NCBI GenBank assembly: GCA_002304505.1
Contig: NCEH01000001.1
Coordinates: forward strand, 62,001 to 126,000
Direction: 5' to 3'
Source of the DNA: Rhizobiales bacterium 32-66-11
GTDB taxonomy: Bacteria > Pseudomonadota > Alphaproteobacteria > Rhizobiales > Xanthobacteraceae
DNA: 64,000 nt
Below the pieces are notes generated by a model. The model was not told where the DNA came from and did not search any database. It saw only the letters and a program-made list of their open reading frames with translations. Below are positions 17,001-24,970 of the stretch, piece by piece (the stretch's first letter is position 1; every line of letters starts with the position of its first letter). A program made the translations under genes and the position numbers.

Positions 17001-20000
17001 CGAGCGGCACGAAGAGCGATGCCAATGTCTCCGCGACGCTCGGCGGAACCGGTGGGCTGGGCGGTTATGGCGCCGCTGTGGTGGTGAACAACACCAGCAC
17101 GATCGCCACCGAAGGCGCGTTCTCGCGCGCGATCCTGGCGCAATCCATCGGCGGCGGAGGAGGCGTCGCGGGCGGCGCCCATGACAGCACCGGCGGCGGC
17201 ACGGTGGGCGTCACGCTCGGCCTTGGCGGCACGGGTGGGTCCGGCGGCAACGGCGGCGCGGTCACGGTGACCACATCTGGAACTCTTGTCACCTTTGGCG
17301 CGAATGCTGCGGCGATCCTGGCCCAGTCGGTCGGCAGCGGCGGCGGCGCGGGCGGCAGCACCAACAATGGCGCGACGGCGAAGATTTCGCTCGGCGCGGC
17401 CCTCGGCGGCGCGGGGGGCGTCGGTGGATCGGGTGGCAAAGTCCAGGTTCTGATCCAGAACCCGACCTCCGGCCAGATCGCCACGACAGGCGACCAGGCG
17501 GACGCGATCATCGCCCAGTCCATCGGCGGCGGTGGCGGCAATGCGGGCGCGGGCAGCGGCAAGGCCGACGGGGCAGGGGGCAACGGCCTCGGTCTTACGC
17601 TGACCATGGGAGGGTCTGGAGGCACCGGCGGCATCGGCGGCGAGGTGATCGTCACGAACGGCGGCCTTGGCCTTGCGGGCGCGGCCATTTCCACATCCGG
17701 CGATGGATCGAACGGCATCCTGGCGCAATCGGTGGGCGGCGGCGGCGGGCGCGGCGGCGCCTCCTCCTCGACCAGCGGCGGTTCAGGCGCCGCGACCGTC
17801 TCCGCCAGCCTCGGCGGTTCGGGTGGAACCGGCGCGACCGGCGGCGCGGTCCATGTGGACAATGCCAATACCATCGCCACGCTCGGTGCCCATGCGAGCG
17901 GCATCGTCGCCCAGTCCATCGGCGGCGGTGGCGGCAATGCGACGCTGTCCAGCAGCATCGCGAAGGACCAGAAAAGCGATGTCAATCTCTCCGCGACCCT
18001 CGGCGGGGGCGGCGGCACGGGCGGTGTGGCGGGCGGGGTCTATGTGACCCAGAGTTCTCTCGTCACCACCAAGGGCGATTTCAGCCACGGCATCCTTGCC
18101 CAGTCCATCGGCGGCGGCGGCGGCAATGCGGCGACGACTGGCGCCACCGGTGCAGGCGGCAAGGCCAGCGTGGCGTTCGCGCTGGCCGGCGATGGCGGCA
18201 CGGGCGGCAATGGCGGCGCGGTGATCATCACGCAAAGCGGCTCGATTTCGACTGAGGGCCATGGTGCGAGCGCGATCCTCGCCCAGTCGATCGGCGGCGG
18301 CGGCGGCGTTGCGGGCAGCGCCACCCATGCGGCGAGCAGCAAGATCTCGGTCGGCGCGTCCATTGGCGGAGGCGGTGGGGCCGGCGGGGCCGGCTATGGG
18401 GTTAGCCTCACCAGCACCGGCACGGGTGTTCTCACCACCAGCGGCGACGCGGCGGACGCCATTCTCGTCCAGTCCATCGGCGGCGGCGGCGGCGTGGGTG
18501 CGGCGGGCAAAGGCGATGCGGACGGCGCCGGCGGCAATGGCTTGTCGCTGGGCGTGAGCGTGGGCGGTGGCGGCGGTTCCGGCGGCGCCGGCGGCCTCGT
18601 CACGATCAATATCGGCACGGCGCAGCAGGCTGGGACCTCCATCCGCACGACCGGCCACGATTCTGCGGGCCTCGTCGCCCAGTCCATCGGCGGCGGTGGT
18701 GGCAAGGGTTCCTCCTCCAGCTCGACCACCGGCGGCAGCGGCCTCGCGAGCCTGTCCGCCACCGTCGGCGGCGCGGGCGGCTCCGGCAGCAATGGGGGCG
18801 AGGTCAAGGTCGCCATCAACACCACCATCCAGACCACCGGCGCCGGCTCCGATGGCGTTTTGCTGCAATCCATCGGCGGCGGCGGCGGCAATGCGGTGCT
18901 CGCCACCAGCATCGTGAAGGGCCAGAAAACCGACATGACCTTGAGCGCTACCCTCGGTGGCAGCGGGGGTGCCGGGGGCTCGGGCGAAAAGGTCAGCTTC
19001 ACACAGGCCGGCCTCATTTCGACCTCTGGCGAGGGCGCCAATGGCGTGGTCGCCCAGTCGATCGGCGGCGGCGGCGGCCGCGCCTCGGCAGTGTCCGCGG
19101 ATGCCGGCGGCGGCAGCGTGAATGGATCGCTGTCGCTCGGCGGCACGGGCGGCAGCGGCAATATCGGCGGCACGGTCGCGCTGACGCTGAACGGCGACAT
19201 CATCACCTCGGGCCGCAATGCCATCGGCGTACTGGCCCAATCCATCGGCGGCGGGGGCGGCACCACGCTGACCAGCGCCAGCGCGGCGCAGGGCACCGCC
19301 TCTTTGGCGCTGACCCTCGGGGGGGCCGGTGGCAGCGGCAATGATGGCGGCAAGGTGGGCGGCACGCTCGCGAGTACCGCCTTCATCAGCACCAGCGGCG
19401 TGAATTCCCACGGCATCCTGCTCCAATCCATCGGCGGTGGCGGTGGCCTCGCCGCCACCAGCGGTGCCACCGGCCTCGCGAGCCTTGCGTTTGGCGGCTC
19501 GGGCGGCGGGGGCGGCAATGGCGAAGAGGTCTCCTTCACGCTCGCCGGCATCGTGGCGACGCAGGGCGCCGGAGCGAGCGGCCTGTTCGCGCAATCGCTC
19601 GGCGGCGGCGGCGGGCTTGGCGGTGATGCCTCCAGCACGTTCTTCACCGTCGCCGACAGTTCCGCCGGCACCGGGGGCGGCACGGGGAAGGGCGGCACGG
19701 TGAACCTGACCGTCAGCGGCAGCGTCGGCACGTCGGGCGCGAACGCGGCGGCGGTCAACGCGCAATCCATCGGCGGCGGGGGCGGAACCGCACAGTCCGG
19801 CACGCAGGCGGTGAACGGCTCGGCCGGAGGCTCCGGCACCGGCGGGGCGGTGAATGTGACGGTTTCGGGCCTTGTCGTCGCGGCGGGCGCCAATTCGCCC
19901 GGCATCTTCGCGCTTTCCACCGGGCCGGGCGGCGCCGGGCCGATCACCGTCGACATCCTCGGCGGCGGCACCGTGATCGGCGGCAAGGATGAGCGCGGCG

Positions 20001-21661
20001 CGGGCATCATGCTGTCGGGCGGCGCTGACAACACCATCACCATCGCCTCCGGCGCCTCGGTCAGCGCGCTGGGCAATGTCGCCATCCTCGCTGGCGGCGG
20101 TGACGAGATCGTCACCAACGCCGGCACGGTTACCGGCAGCGTGGACCTCGGAACCGGTGCCGGCAGCTTCATCAACCAGGCTGGCGGCGTCTTCAATTCG
20201 GGCCGCACCATCAATCTGAACGGCGGCACCCTGACCAACCAGGGAACGCTCAGCCCGGGCGGGCTCGGCACCCTGGCCACCAGCACGCTCACGGGCAATT
20301 TCGTCTCCACCGGAGCAATCGCCCTGGATCTGGATGCCACGTCCCATCGCTCCGACCTGTTCAGCGTGTCCGGTACCGCGAACGTTGCCGGCACGCTCCA
20401 GGCGCATCCGCTCAGCATCGCGCCTAACACCTCGTTCACGGTGCTGGAGGCCGGGACGCTCACCGGGTTCACGGCGAGCGTTGTCGACAATTCCCTGGTC
20501 TATCAATGGAATGCCGCGGTGGCGGGAAATAGCGTCTCGCTCTCTCCGAGTGCCGATTTCACGCCCTCGGGCACCAAATTGTCGGCCAATGGCGCAGCGG
20601 CGGCGAACCATCTGCAAAGCATCTGGAACAGCGGCACGCTCGGGACCACGGCATCGGTGTTCAACACGCTGCTTAACACCGCGACGGACGCGCAATATCG
20701 TCAGGCGCTGAAAGCGCTGTCGCCGGAGCTCAATGGCGCGGGCCCGGCCAGTCGCATCATGGAGAGCCGGGCGGTGCTGAACCGCACCATGAGCTGCCCC
20801 ATGTTCGCCGGCGACGGCCTGTTGTTGCAGGAAGACCAATGCAGCTGGGCGCGGGTGATCGTCGGCCGGACCAGCCAGACCGGCACCTTCGAAAACCAGG
20901 GCTTCTCAACCGACACGGTCACCTTGCAGGCCGGGGTGCAGCGCGAATTGCAGCAGGACTGGTTCTTCGCCCTGTCCGGCGCGTACCAGCAGAGCTGGAC
21001 CAGTTCCTCGGCCGATATCAGTTCCGCGAGTGGCAGCGGCTTTGATGTGACGGCTGCGCTGAAGCGCCAGATCGGCCCCTGGCTGATTTCCGGGGCCGTG
21101 GATTTCGGCTGGATGAACATCGACAGCCAGCGCGTCGTCACGGCGCTGGCCGCGGCACCTGAAAGCTCGATCGATGTCTATAACGTCACGGGCCGCCTGC
21201 GCCTTGCCTACGAGATGCCGCAGACGGGCTGGTATGTGCGGCCCTATGTGGACCTGGACGTGTCTTATGTGAACGTCCCCGGCTACAGCGAAACCGGCAT
21301 CAGCGGGGCGGAATTGCGGGTGCTCGGAGCGAGCCAGACCACCTTCATCGCCAGCCCGACGGTGGAGGTGGGCACCCGCGTCAATCTCGCCGACGGCTCG
21401 GTCCTGCGTCCCTTTGCGAGCCTCGGCGCCAGCTTCCTGTCCAACGGCAGCTGGATCACGACCTCCTATCTGCTCGGAGCGCCGGTCGGCACCGGGACAT
21501 TCGACACCGTCACCTACACCCCGGACATGCTCGGCAATTTCGACATGGGCCTGCAATTGGTGACGGCGAAGAACTGGGAGTTCAAACTGGATTACGGCGT
21601 CAGCGTCGGCCAGGATTTCCTGTCCCAGGCCGGGATGGCGCGCATCGCGGTACATTTCTGA
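11033..21661 (+). CDS. Giant autotransporter adhesin with glycine-rich modular passenger
   Basis: About 3,542 residues, a type Va autotransporter. From ATG 11033 (GCGAGG just upstream) the N-terminus is MTQNLAGHSACGKAVGAVYG, followed by a signal peptide ending ALAQ near residue 52. The passenger is a glycine-rich array of about 37 modules of 60-90 residues, each carrying a core like AQSIGGGGG or AQSVGGGGG followed by a variable loop and a TVTNSG-type strand, predicted to form a beta-solenoid. The last 270 residues are an autotransporter beta-barrel with aromatic strands and a terminal IAVHF, the C-terminal phenylalanine needed for outer-membrane insertion. Alternative starts at 10976 (GTG) and 10988 (ATG) would add 19 or 15 residues. 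Strong GGC bias creates very long false frames on the other strand. Confidence 0.93.
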   Translation: MTQNLAGHSACGKAVGAVYGASSARLRLSTALSTTLCGIAFLAGGAAPALAQTQVNVPYTSVQFGFNGGTGNTVDDYTSDAYGGAGGNGGTLGATNIAVGGAGTGLASAVTILSRGGVGGYGGYGSSDTGSGTGGAGGVGGWGGAQTVAITNVNASTNTTAVLIQSYGGSGGNGAYGSSHTDNAQGGAGGNAGGSGVITVTVAGTTLSTAQSGIVLLSMGGNGGGGASGDTNSNVSGGGNGGNGGVGSAVGLNLSGSTLTTGGAGAAISLQSSGQVSGSGGTASSTTDTATAGAGGTAGAGGAVSGQISNSTISSAGAGVSLLSTGGWGLAGAKGSSHFGRALGGAGGAGANAGTAGLTVSNSTISAANGVGIAVSSIGGLAGAGGAAYSNTWNGTAGAGGNAGTGGAVSLTLTAATVSGTSGGVQIQSTGGAGGAGGYGSSDTDNGRGGTGGTGGAGGTAYGTFTGSSVTAAGTAITIASVGGAGGAGGMGDSATNYSYGAKGGSGGTAGNVGLSLTNTTVTSTGGAGILITSTGGAGGAGGEGKSNSSNAVGYNGGYAGNAGNASLKLYGTVNVTTIGTAAALVSTGGAGGAGGVTNSDGNFSVGGSAQDGGTGGAVSVSGDGVFSATSGSGITITSVGGTGGAGAYAGTNGTITLNIGGLGGNGGSGGSATVTTGSTVTVGNTGSGTVYGIQARSQGGGGGAGGNAGSPYQAKGGNGGTGGSGGTASITLNANGSVTTTGPSAFGLAAQSLGGLGAQGGEATAFGNSQGAVGGTGGNAGNAYVTSAGTVSTSGQGSSGIVVQSIAGGGGAGGSSDAVFESTSGSGGNSGTSALASAILTGGSVTTSGAYAAAVVVQSIGGGGVLTVLGAQAPVSLNGVNGTSGTAYASAAKGVTISTQGAASAGILVQSIGGGGGSAGSADAVIVAVGGDGASGGNAGYAHIVNAAAVTTAGDGSIALHAQSIGGGGGHGGGTLAVSVLGSAQIGGSAGGGGAGGAVTVSNSGSLQTSGSSADAIVAQSIGGGGGNGGDAEGFGLDVVQLGLGGSGGSGGNSGAVQVNNTGAIVTQGGRSSGIVAQSVGGGGGTGGAAYNLSASVGISFGISIGGSGGVGAGAGTTVQVNNYGSITTQGADAFGIIAQSIGGGGGNGGSAAAKVVTVGSADVPSISVSAAIGGSGAGGGGGGNVTVINESGARIVTSGDGAAGMLVQSIGGGGGAGGDSTASAASYVPGKAGISFSGEVSLGGTGGGGGAGAGAYVTNNGLVKTSGNFADGILAQSVGGGGGTGGVGAADGSSQARLAFGVTFTLGGSGGTGGAGGTVTVTNAGNVRTYGAGSRGVVAQSVGGGGGNAGGGTASASGGTAALTVTMGGSGATANAGGSVTVTNSGSILTHGGDGDAIFAQSVGGGGGSGGSATGDAVSKASNGSNAKFSLTATMGGSGGGGGAGGTVTATNSGTLVTSGQHSTGMLLQSVGGGGGKAGAAAGKSSGGVVSLSFTLGASGGAGGAGGAVSAYNSGSISTAGADAAALIAQSVGGGGGMAGNANSSASGSKISLGASVGANGTPGGDGGTVIVSLTGGTLSTFGAASDAVIAQSIGGGGGTGSSVGTDTKSSGDGNTFGAALALGGSGGAGGHGGTVTVTNAAVIKTSGDDSVGLFAQSVGGGGGKGGTSATDATGGSSAFQLSANLGGSGGSAGYGNTVIVTSSAGISTAGDNGTGMLAQSVGGGGGRAGSSGASAVGGKASAAIALGGSGGGAGDGGTVTVTTVGAASTITTTGRNANAITAQSVGGGGGSGGNANAASSAKLDIGGSLGGTGGGSGTGGTVTVTSGGFLSTGGQDSNGILAQSIGGAGGDAGSGSSKSKATGSDAASLSIGIGGGAGSGGTGGTVTVTNDGGILTNGSGAAGILAQSIGGGGGKGGAASSTSTSTNGGVAAISATLGGSGGAGGNGGAVTVNNNNFIATIEAHADGILAQSIGGGGGSAHLASSDASGTKSDANVSATLGGTGGLGGYGAAVVVNNTSTIATEGAFSRAILAQSIGGGGGVAGGAHDSTGGGTVGVTLGLGGTGGSGGNGGAVTVTTSGTLVTFGANAAAILAQSVGSGGGAGGSTNNGATAKISLGAALGGAGGVGGSGGKVQVLIQNPTSGQIATTGDQADAIIAQSIGGGGGNAGAGSGKADGAGGNGLGLTLTMGGSGGTGGIGGEVIVTNGGLGLAGAAISTSGDGSNGILAQSVGGGGGRGGASSSTSGGSGAATVSASLGGSGGTGATGGAVHVDNANTIATLGAHASGIVAQSIGGGGGNATLSSSIAKDQKSDVNLSATLGGGGGTGGVAGGVYVTQSSLVTTKGDFSHGILAQSIGGGGGNAATTGATGAGGKASVAFALAGDGGTGGNGGAVIITQSGSISTEGHGASAILAQSIGGGGGVAGSATHAASSKISVGASIGGGGGAGGAGYGVSLTSTGTGVLTTSGDAADAILVQSIGGGGGVGAAGKGDADGAGGNGLSLGVSVGGGGGSGGAGGLVTINIGTAQQAGTSIRTTGHDSAGLVAQSIGGGGGKGSSSSSTTGGSGLASLSATVGGAGGSGSNGGEVKVAINTTIQTTGAGSDGVLLQSIGGGGGNAVLATSIVKGQKTDMTLSATLGGSGGAGGSGEKVSFTQAGLISTSGEGANGVVAQSIGGGGGRASAVSADAGGGSVNGSLSLGGTGGSGNIGGTVALTLNGDIITSGRNAIGVLAQSIGGGGGTTLTSASAAQGTASLALTLGGAGGSGNDGGKVGGTLASTAFISTSGVNSHGILLQSIGGGGGLAATSGATGLASLAFGGSGGGGGNGEEVSFTLAGIVATQGAGASGLFAQSLGGGGGLGGDASSTFFTVADSSAGTGGGTGKGGTVNLTVSGSVGTSGANAAAVNAQSIGGGGGTAQSGTQAVNGSAGGSGTGGAVNVTVSGLVVAAGANSPGIFALSTGPGGAGPITVDILGGGTVIGGKDERGAGIMLSGGADNTITIASGASVSALGNVAILAGGGDEIVTNAGTVTGSVDLGTGAGSFINQAGGVFNSGRTINLNGGTLTNQGTLSPGGLGTLATSTLTGNFVSTGAIALDLDATSHRSDLFSVSGTANVAGTLQAHPLSIAPNTSFTVLEAGTLTGFTASVVDNSLVYQWNAAVAGNSVSLSPSADFTPSGTKLSANGAAAANHLQSIWNSGTLGTTASVFNTLLNTATDAQYRQALKALSPELNGAGPASRIMESRAVLNRTMSCPMFAGDGLLLQEDQCSWARVIVGRTSQTGTFENQGFSTDTVTLQAGVQRELQQDWFFALSGAYQQSWTSSSADISSASGSGFDVTAALKRQIGPWLISGAVDFGWMNIDSQRVVTALAAAPESSIDVYNVTGRLRLAYEMPQTGWYVRPYVDLDVSYVNVPGYSETGISGAELRVLGASQTTFIASPTVEVGTRVNLADGSVLRPFASLGASFLSNGSWITTSYLLGAPVGTGTFDTVTYTPDMLGNFDMGLQLVTAKNWEFKLDYGVSVGQDFLSQAGMARIAVHF
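16781..19640 (+). repeat. Higher-order repeat of about 0.96 kb in the giant autotransporter gene
   Basis: Five consecutive modules recur as a block. Landmarks are Ser/Thr-rich loops after the core: KGGAASSTSTST near 16,785, RGGASSSTSGGS near 17,750 and KGSSSSSTTGGS near 18,700. Each is followed by a module ending SDANVSATLGG, SDVNLSATLGG or TDMTLSATLGG, and preceded (copies 2 and 3) by a module with KADGAGGNG or KGDADGAGGNG. The period is about 955-965 bases (about 320 codons). Confidence 0.75.
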
Positions 21662-21670
21662 GGCTTAACC

Positions 21671-22825
21671 TTGAACGATCCTGAGCGCGCGCCCGATGGC
21701 GCGCCGACGAGCGATGCTCTCCTGGCAACGGCTGCGGCGGCTCCGGTCAGTCCGGCGCCGGGGGACCTGACAACCGACCTCACCTGCTCGCGGGGCTTCT
21801 CATCCTGGCTGGCGCAGCATCAGCTGAGCTTGGCCTTCTCGTCCTATCAGACCGGGCAATTGTTTCTCATCGGGCGCACGCCCGAAAACGCCATGTCCTT
21901 TCACCAGCGCGATTTCGTGCGCGCCATGGGATTGTGGTACGAACCGGGCCGGCTGTTCCTCGGCTCCCTGCTCCAGGTGTGGCGGCTGGAAAATGTACTC
22001 GCCCCGCACGAACGGGCGAACGGCCATTTCGATGCCCTGTTCGTTCCGCGCATGGCCCGCATCACGGGCGATATCGACGTGCACGAGATGGCGGTGGACG
22101 GGCGCGGGCGGCTGGTGTTCGTGAACACCAAATATTCCTGCCTTGCCACCTTCAGCCTGGAGCACAGCTTCGAACCGCTCTGGAAGCCGAAATTCATTTC
22201 CCGCCTCGCCGCCGAGGATCGCTGCCACCTCAATGGCTTGTGCATGGCGGACGGACGCGCGGCCTATGTCACCGTGGTGGGGCGCAGCGATATCGTGGAC
22301 GGCTGGCGCGCGCATCGCTCGGGCGGCGGACTGATCATCCGGGTGGAAGATGACGCCATCATCGCCGACGGGCTCTCCATGCCCCATTCCCCGCGCCTGT
22401 ATGCGGGGGCGCTGTGGGTGCTGGATTCCGGGCGCGGCTATCTGGTGCGCATCGATCCGCAGACCGGCGCCCGCGAGGATGTCGCCTTCTGCCCCGGCTT
22501 CATGCGGGGCCTTGCGTTCCACAATGGTCACGCGGTTATCACTCTCTCGCTGCCGCGCTACCTGAACTTCAGTGGCCTGCCCCTGGACGGCGAACTGGAC
22601 GCGCGGGGCGCGCAGCCCTGGTGCGGGGTGGTCGTGGTCCATCTGGCAAGCGGCGACATTGTCGAATGGATCCGCCTTGAGGGGGCGATCCGCGAATTGT
22701 TCGATGTGGTGGCCATGCCCGGCATCGCCTGTCCCATGGCCATCTCGCCCCAGGGGCCGGACCTTGCCAATCTGATCACGCTGGCCCCGCCTGCCCGCCC
22801 ATTGGACCAGCCGGGCTGGGCGTGA
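21671..22825 (+). CDS. TIGR03032-like protein, function unknown
   Basis: A 384-residue protein that I assign to the uncharacterised TIGR03032 (DUF4915) family by its conserved blocks: YQTGQLFLIG near residue 55, FVRAMGLW near 83, DIDVHEMAVD near 135, and RCHLNGLCM near 180. It looks like a beta-propeller-type fold with repeated short strands. The start is TTG at 21671, 9 bases after the autotransporter stop, since the first internal ATG would delete the conserved N-terminal block. The tight spacing suggests cotranscription with the giant adhesin. Family members are often found next to large repetitive surface proteins or glycosyltransferases, which makes an accessory role plausible but unproven. 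Confidence 0.78.
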   Translation: MNDPERAPDGAPTSDALLATAAAAPVSPAPGDLTTDLTCSRGFSSWLAQHQLSLAFSSYQTGQLFLIGRTPENAMSFHQRDFVRAMGLWYEPGRLFLGSLLQVWRLENVLAPHERANGHFDALFVPRMARITGDIDVHEMAVDGRGRLVFVNTKYSCLATFSLEHSFEPLWKPKFISRLAAEDRCHLNGLCMADGRAAYVTVVGRSDIVDGWRAHRSGGGLIIRVEDDAIIADGLSMPHSPRLYAGALWVLDSGRGYLVRIDPQTGAREDVAFCPGFMRGLAFHNGHAVITLSLPRYLNFSGLPLDGELDARGAQPWCGVVVVHLASGDIVEWIRLEGAIRELFDVVAMPGIACPMAISPQGPDLANLITLAPPARPLDQPGWA

Positions 22826-22973
22826 GCGCCCCCCGTTTTCCTGCGGCATAAAAAAGCGCGGCAGCCTGTCGGCTGCGTGCAAATTCGTACGTCCTTGCCC
22901 CTGACGGATGCGCGGCGCGCATCCGCTCGCGACGACGCCGCCGCGTCGCCGCAGGATACCCGGGGAGAATGCG

Positions 22974-23387
22974 ATGCTGGTCCAGCCCTACCTGACGTTT
23001 GACGGCAAGTGCGAGGAAGCCCTCGAATTCTACAAGGTCGCGCTCGGCGCCCAAGTGGAGCTGCTGATGCGCTACAGCGAGGCGCCCGAGGCGCCGCCGC
23101 CGGGCATGGTCGCCCCCGGCTCTGAAAACAAGATCATGCATGTGAGCTTCAAGATCGGCGAAAGCACCATCATGGCGTCCGATGGGGGATGTCGGAACAG
23201 CACCAGCTTCCAGGGCTTCAGCCTCTCCCTTGCGGTTGCAAGCGAAGCGGAAGCGCATCGCGTCTTCACCGCGCTTTCGCAGGGCGGGCAGGTCCAGATG
23301 CCGCTCGAAAAGACCTTTTTCTCGCCGTGCTTCGGAATGGTCGCGGACCGCTTCGGCATCAATTGGATGGTCAATCTGGTGCCGTGA
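22974..23387 (+). CDS. VOC family protein, PhnB-like
   Basis: A 137-residue single-domain vicinal-oxygen-chelate protein. The N-terminus MLVQPYLTFDGKCEEALEFY is the hallmark of the PhnB-like (3-demethylubiquinone-9 methyltransferase-like) group, and the C-terminal DRFGINWMVNL matches the final strand. Start ATG 22974 has GGGGAGAA 5-6 bases upstream; upstream in-frame codons are Arg-rich and unlikely. PhnB-like proteins have no established enzymatic role. It precedes the BNR-propeller gene by 36 bases and may be in the same unit. Confidence 0.88.
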   Translation: MLVQPYLTFDGKCEEALEFYKVALGAQVELLMRYSEAPEAPPPGMVAPGSENKIMHVSFKIGESTIMASDGGCRNSTSFQGFSLSLAVASEAEAHRVFTALSQGGQVQMPLEKTFFSPCFGMVADRFGINWMVNLVP

Positions 23388-23423
23388 GGCCAGGACAAGC
23401 GCTGGCTAAGCATGGAGGAGACG

Positions 23424-24506
23424 ATGGCGAAGAAAGTCCTGGTCCTGGTCGGCACGAAGAAAGGCGCCTTCATCGCGGAAAGCGACAGTGCGCGCGCAAA
23501 TTGGGCGGTGCGCGGCCCATTCTGCGAGACATGGCCGCTCAATCACGTCATCGGCGATCCGCGCTCGGGCACCATTCATGCGGCGGGCGGAAACGAATGG
23601 TTTGGCCCGGCGGTGTGGAAATCCACCGACCTCGGTGAGAGCTGGACCCATTCGAGCGAAGGTCTCGCCTATGACGCCGGCGCGCCGCCGGTGAAGACCG
23701 CATGGAGCCTCGCCCATGGCAATGACGCGCTGTATGTGGGCGTCGAGCCCGCAGGGCTGTTCCGCAGCACCGACGGTGGCGAGAGCTTCACGCATCTGCC
23801 TGGATTGCAGGCCCATCCCTCCCGCCCCGACTGGCATCCCGGCGGGGCCGGGCTGATCCTGCATTCGCTCGTGCTGAACCCGCAGGACAATTCCCAGATC
23901 TGGGTCGGCATCTCGGCTGCAGGCGTGTTTCATTCAGCCGATGGGGGCGAGACGTGGGAGCCGCGCAATCGCGGCACGCGCGCCGATTATATGCCGGAGG
24001 GTCAGAATTATCCCGAATTCGGCCAGTGTGTGCATTGCCTGGTCATGGCGCCCAATCGCCCGGACCGGCTGTACCAGCAGAACCATTGCGGCATGTATCG
24101 CTCAGATGACGGCGGACGCAGCTGGTCGAGCATCGAGGCGGGCTTGCCGTCGTCGTTCGGCTTTCCGGCCGCCGTGCATCCGCGCGACGACGAGATGCTG
24201 TATCTGATCCCCCTGAACGGGGATACTGCGGGGCGCTTCATGCCGGATGCGCAGGCTGCGGTGTGGCGCACCGCGGACGGCGGCGGCTCCTGGGAGAAGC
24301 GCACCGATGGCCTGCCGCAGACGGGGGCCTATTTCAACGTCCTGCGCCAAGCCATGGCCACCGATGCGCTGGAACCCGCCGGGGTCTATTTCGGCACCAA
24401 TTCCGGGGCGCTGTACGCCAGCGCCGACGAAGGCGGCCGGTGGACCTGTATTGCGGCGCATTTGCCGCTGATCACCTCGGTGGAAACCCTGGTGGTCGAT
24501 GCCTGA
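23424..24506 (+). CDS. BNR/Asp-box beta-propeller protein
   Basis: A 360-residue protein with at least five Asp-box motifs (S-x-D-x-G-x-x-W/F): STDLGESW, STDGGESF, SADGGETW, SDDGGRSW and TADGGGSW, evenly spaced as in a sialidase-like propeller. There is no signal peptide, so it is probably cytoplasmic and unlikely to be a true secreted sialidase. The ATG at 23424 has GGAGGAG about 5 bases upstream; an ATG at 23412 is in frame but has no site. Bacterial genes of this type commonly precede a MoaD/ThiS-like gene, as here (36 bases apart). The joint function is unknown. Confidence 0.85.
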   Translation: MAKKVLVLVGTKKGAFIAESDSARANWAVRGPFCETWPLNHVIGDPRSGTIHAAGGNEWFGPAVWKSTDLGESWTHSSEGLAYDAGAPPVKTAWSLAHGNDALYVGVEPAGLFRSTDGGESFTHLPGLQAHPSRPDWHPGGAGLILHSLVLNPQDNSQIWVGISAAGVFHSADGGETWEPRNRGTRADYMPEGQNYPEFGQCVHCLVMAPNRPDRLYQQNHCGMYRSDDGGRSWSSIEAGLPSSFGFPAAVHPRDDEMLYLIPLNGDTAGRFMPDAQAAVWRTADGGGSWEKRTDGLPQTGAYFNVLRQAMATDALEPAGVYFGTNSGALYASADEGGRWTCIAAHLPLITSVETLVVDA

Positions 24507-24542
24507 CGTTTCGCCGGGATGATGCGCATGGATGAGGCTGAA

Positions 24543-24830
24543 ATGGGCGCCACGGACACCAAGCCCGAGGTGCTGGTGCGCCTGCCGGACCATCTGGTGC
24601 GGCTTTTTCCCGGCGCGGAGCGGCGGGTGTGGCTGCGTGGGGCAAATGTGGACGAGATGCTCCATGCACTCGATGCCCGTTGGCCCGGGATGCGCGACCG
24701 CCTGTGTGATTCCACTCCGGCGGTGCGCCGACACATCAACATCTTCGTTGGCGGCCGGCGCGCCGGCCTGAAGACACCCCTGGTTCAGGGAATGGATGTT
24801 TTTGTACTGACCGCGATCAGCGGCGGATAG
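24543..24830 (+). CDS. MoaD/ThiS family ubiquitin-like protein
   Basis: A 95-residue beta-grasp protein ending in the diagnostic Gly-Gly (LTAISGG), the site that is adenylated and thiocarboxylated in sulfur carriers of molybdopterin, thiamine and related pathways. Central features are the hydrophobic VLVRLPDHLVRLF strand and RRHINIFVGG, corresponding to the N-terminal strand and the VAVN region of MoaD. I chose ATG 24543 because TGAGG lies 5 bases upstream; in-frame ATGs at 24519, 24522 and 24528 are alternatives. No MoaE, ThiG or MoeB partner lies nearby; instead it pairs with the BNR-propeller gene. Confidence 0.82.
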   Translation: MGATDTKPEVLVRLPDHLVRLFPGAERRVWLRGANVDEMLHALDARWPGMRDRLCDSTPAVRRHINIFVGGRRAGLKTPLVQGMDVFVLTAISGG

Positions 24831-24970
24831 AATTTAGATCCATCCTGGCGACGGTTGCCGGGGAGAATGAGGTGACGAACGGGCATCGAGCAGCTATGTT
24901 CGTTAACTCTATTATTTCATATCTACCGTCTGGCGCACCGCGCAAACGCGCGCCTTTTGCGGAGGGCCGG

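Noticed and set aside
15869..17728. Another long minus-strand frame (619 codons) in the same gene
   Set aside because: Same codon-bias shadow; no start context or family similarity.
11033..20000. Possible CRISPR-like regularly repeated DNA
   Set aside because: The repeats are in-frame, coding, of variable spacing and glycine-rich; there are no constant 20-40-base repeats with unique spacers.
17783..20839. A 1,018-codon open frame on the minus strand inside the autotransporter
   Set aside because: It is the mirror of GGC/GCC-rich passenger codons; the protein is Arg/Ala/Gly low-complexity with no domain, while the plus strand has signal peptide and barrel.
23182..23638. Alternative frames across the PhnB-like and BNR genes
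   Set aside because: They overlap two better-supported genes and lack ribosome sites and domain motifs.
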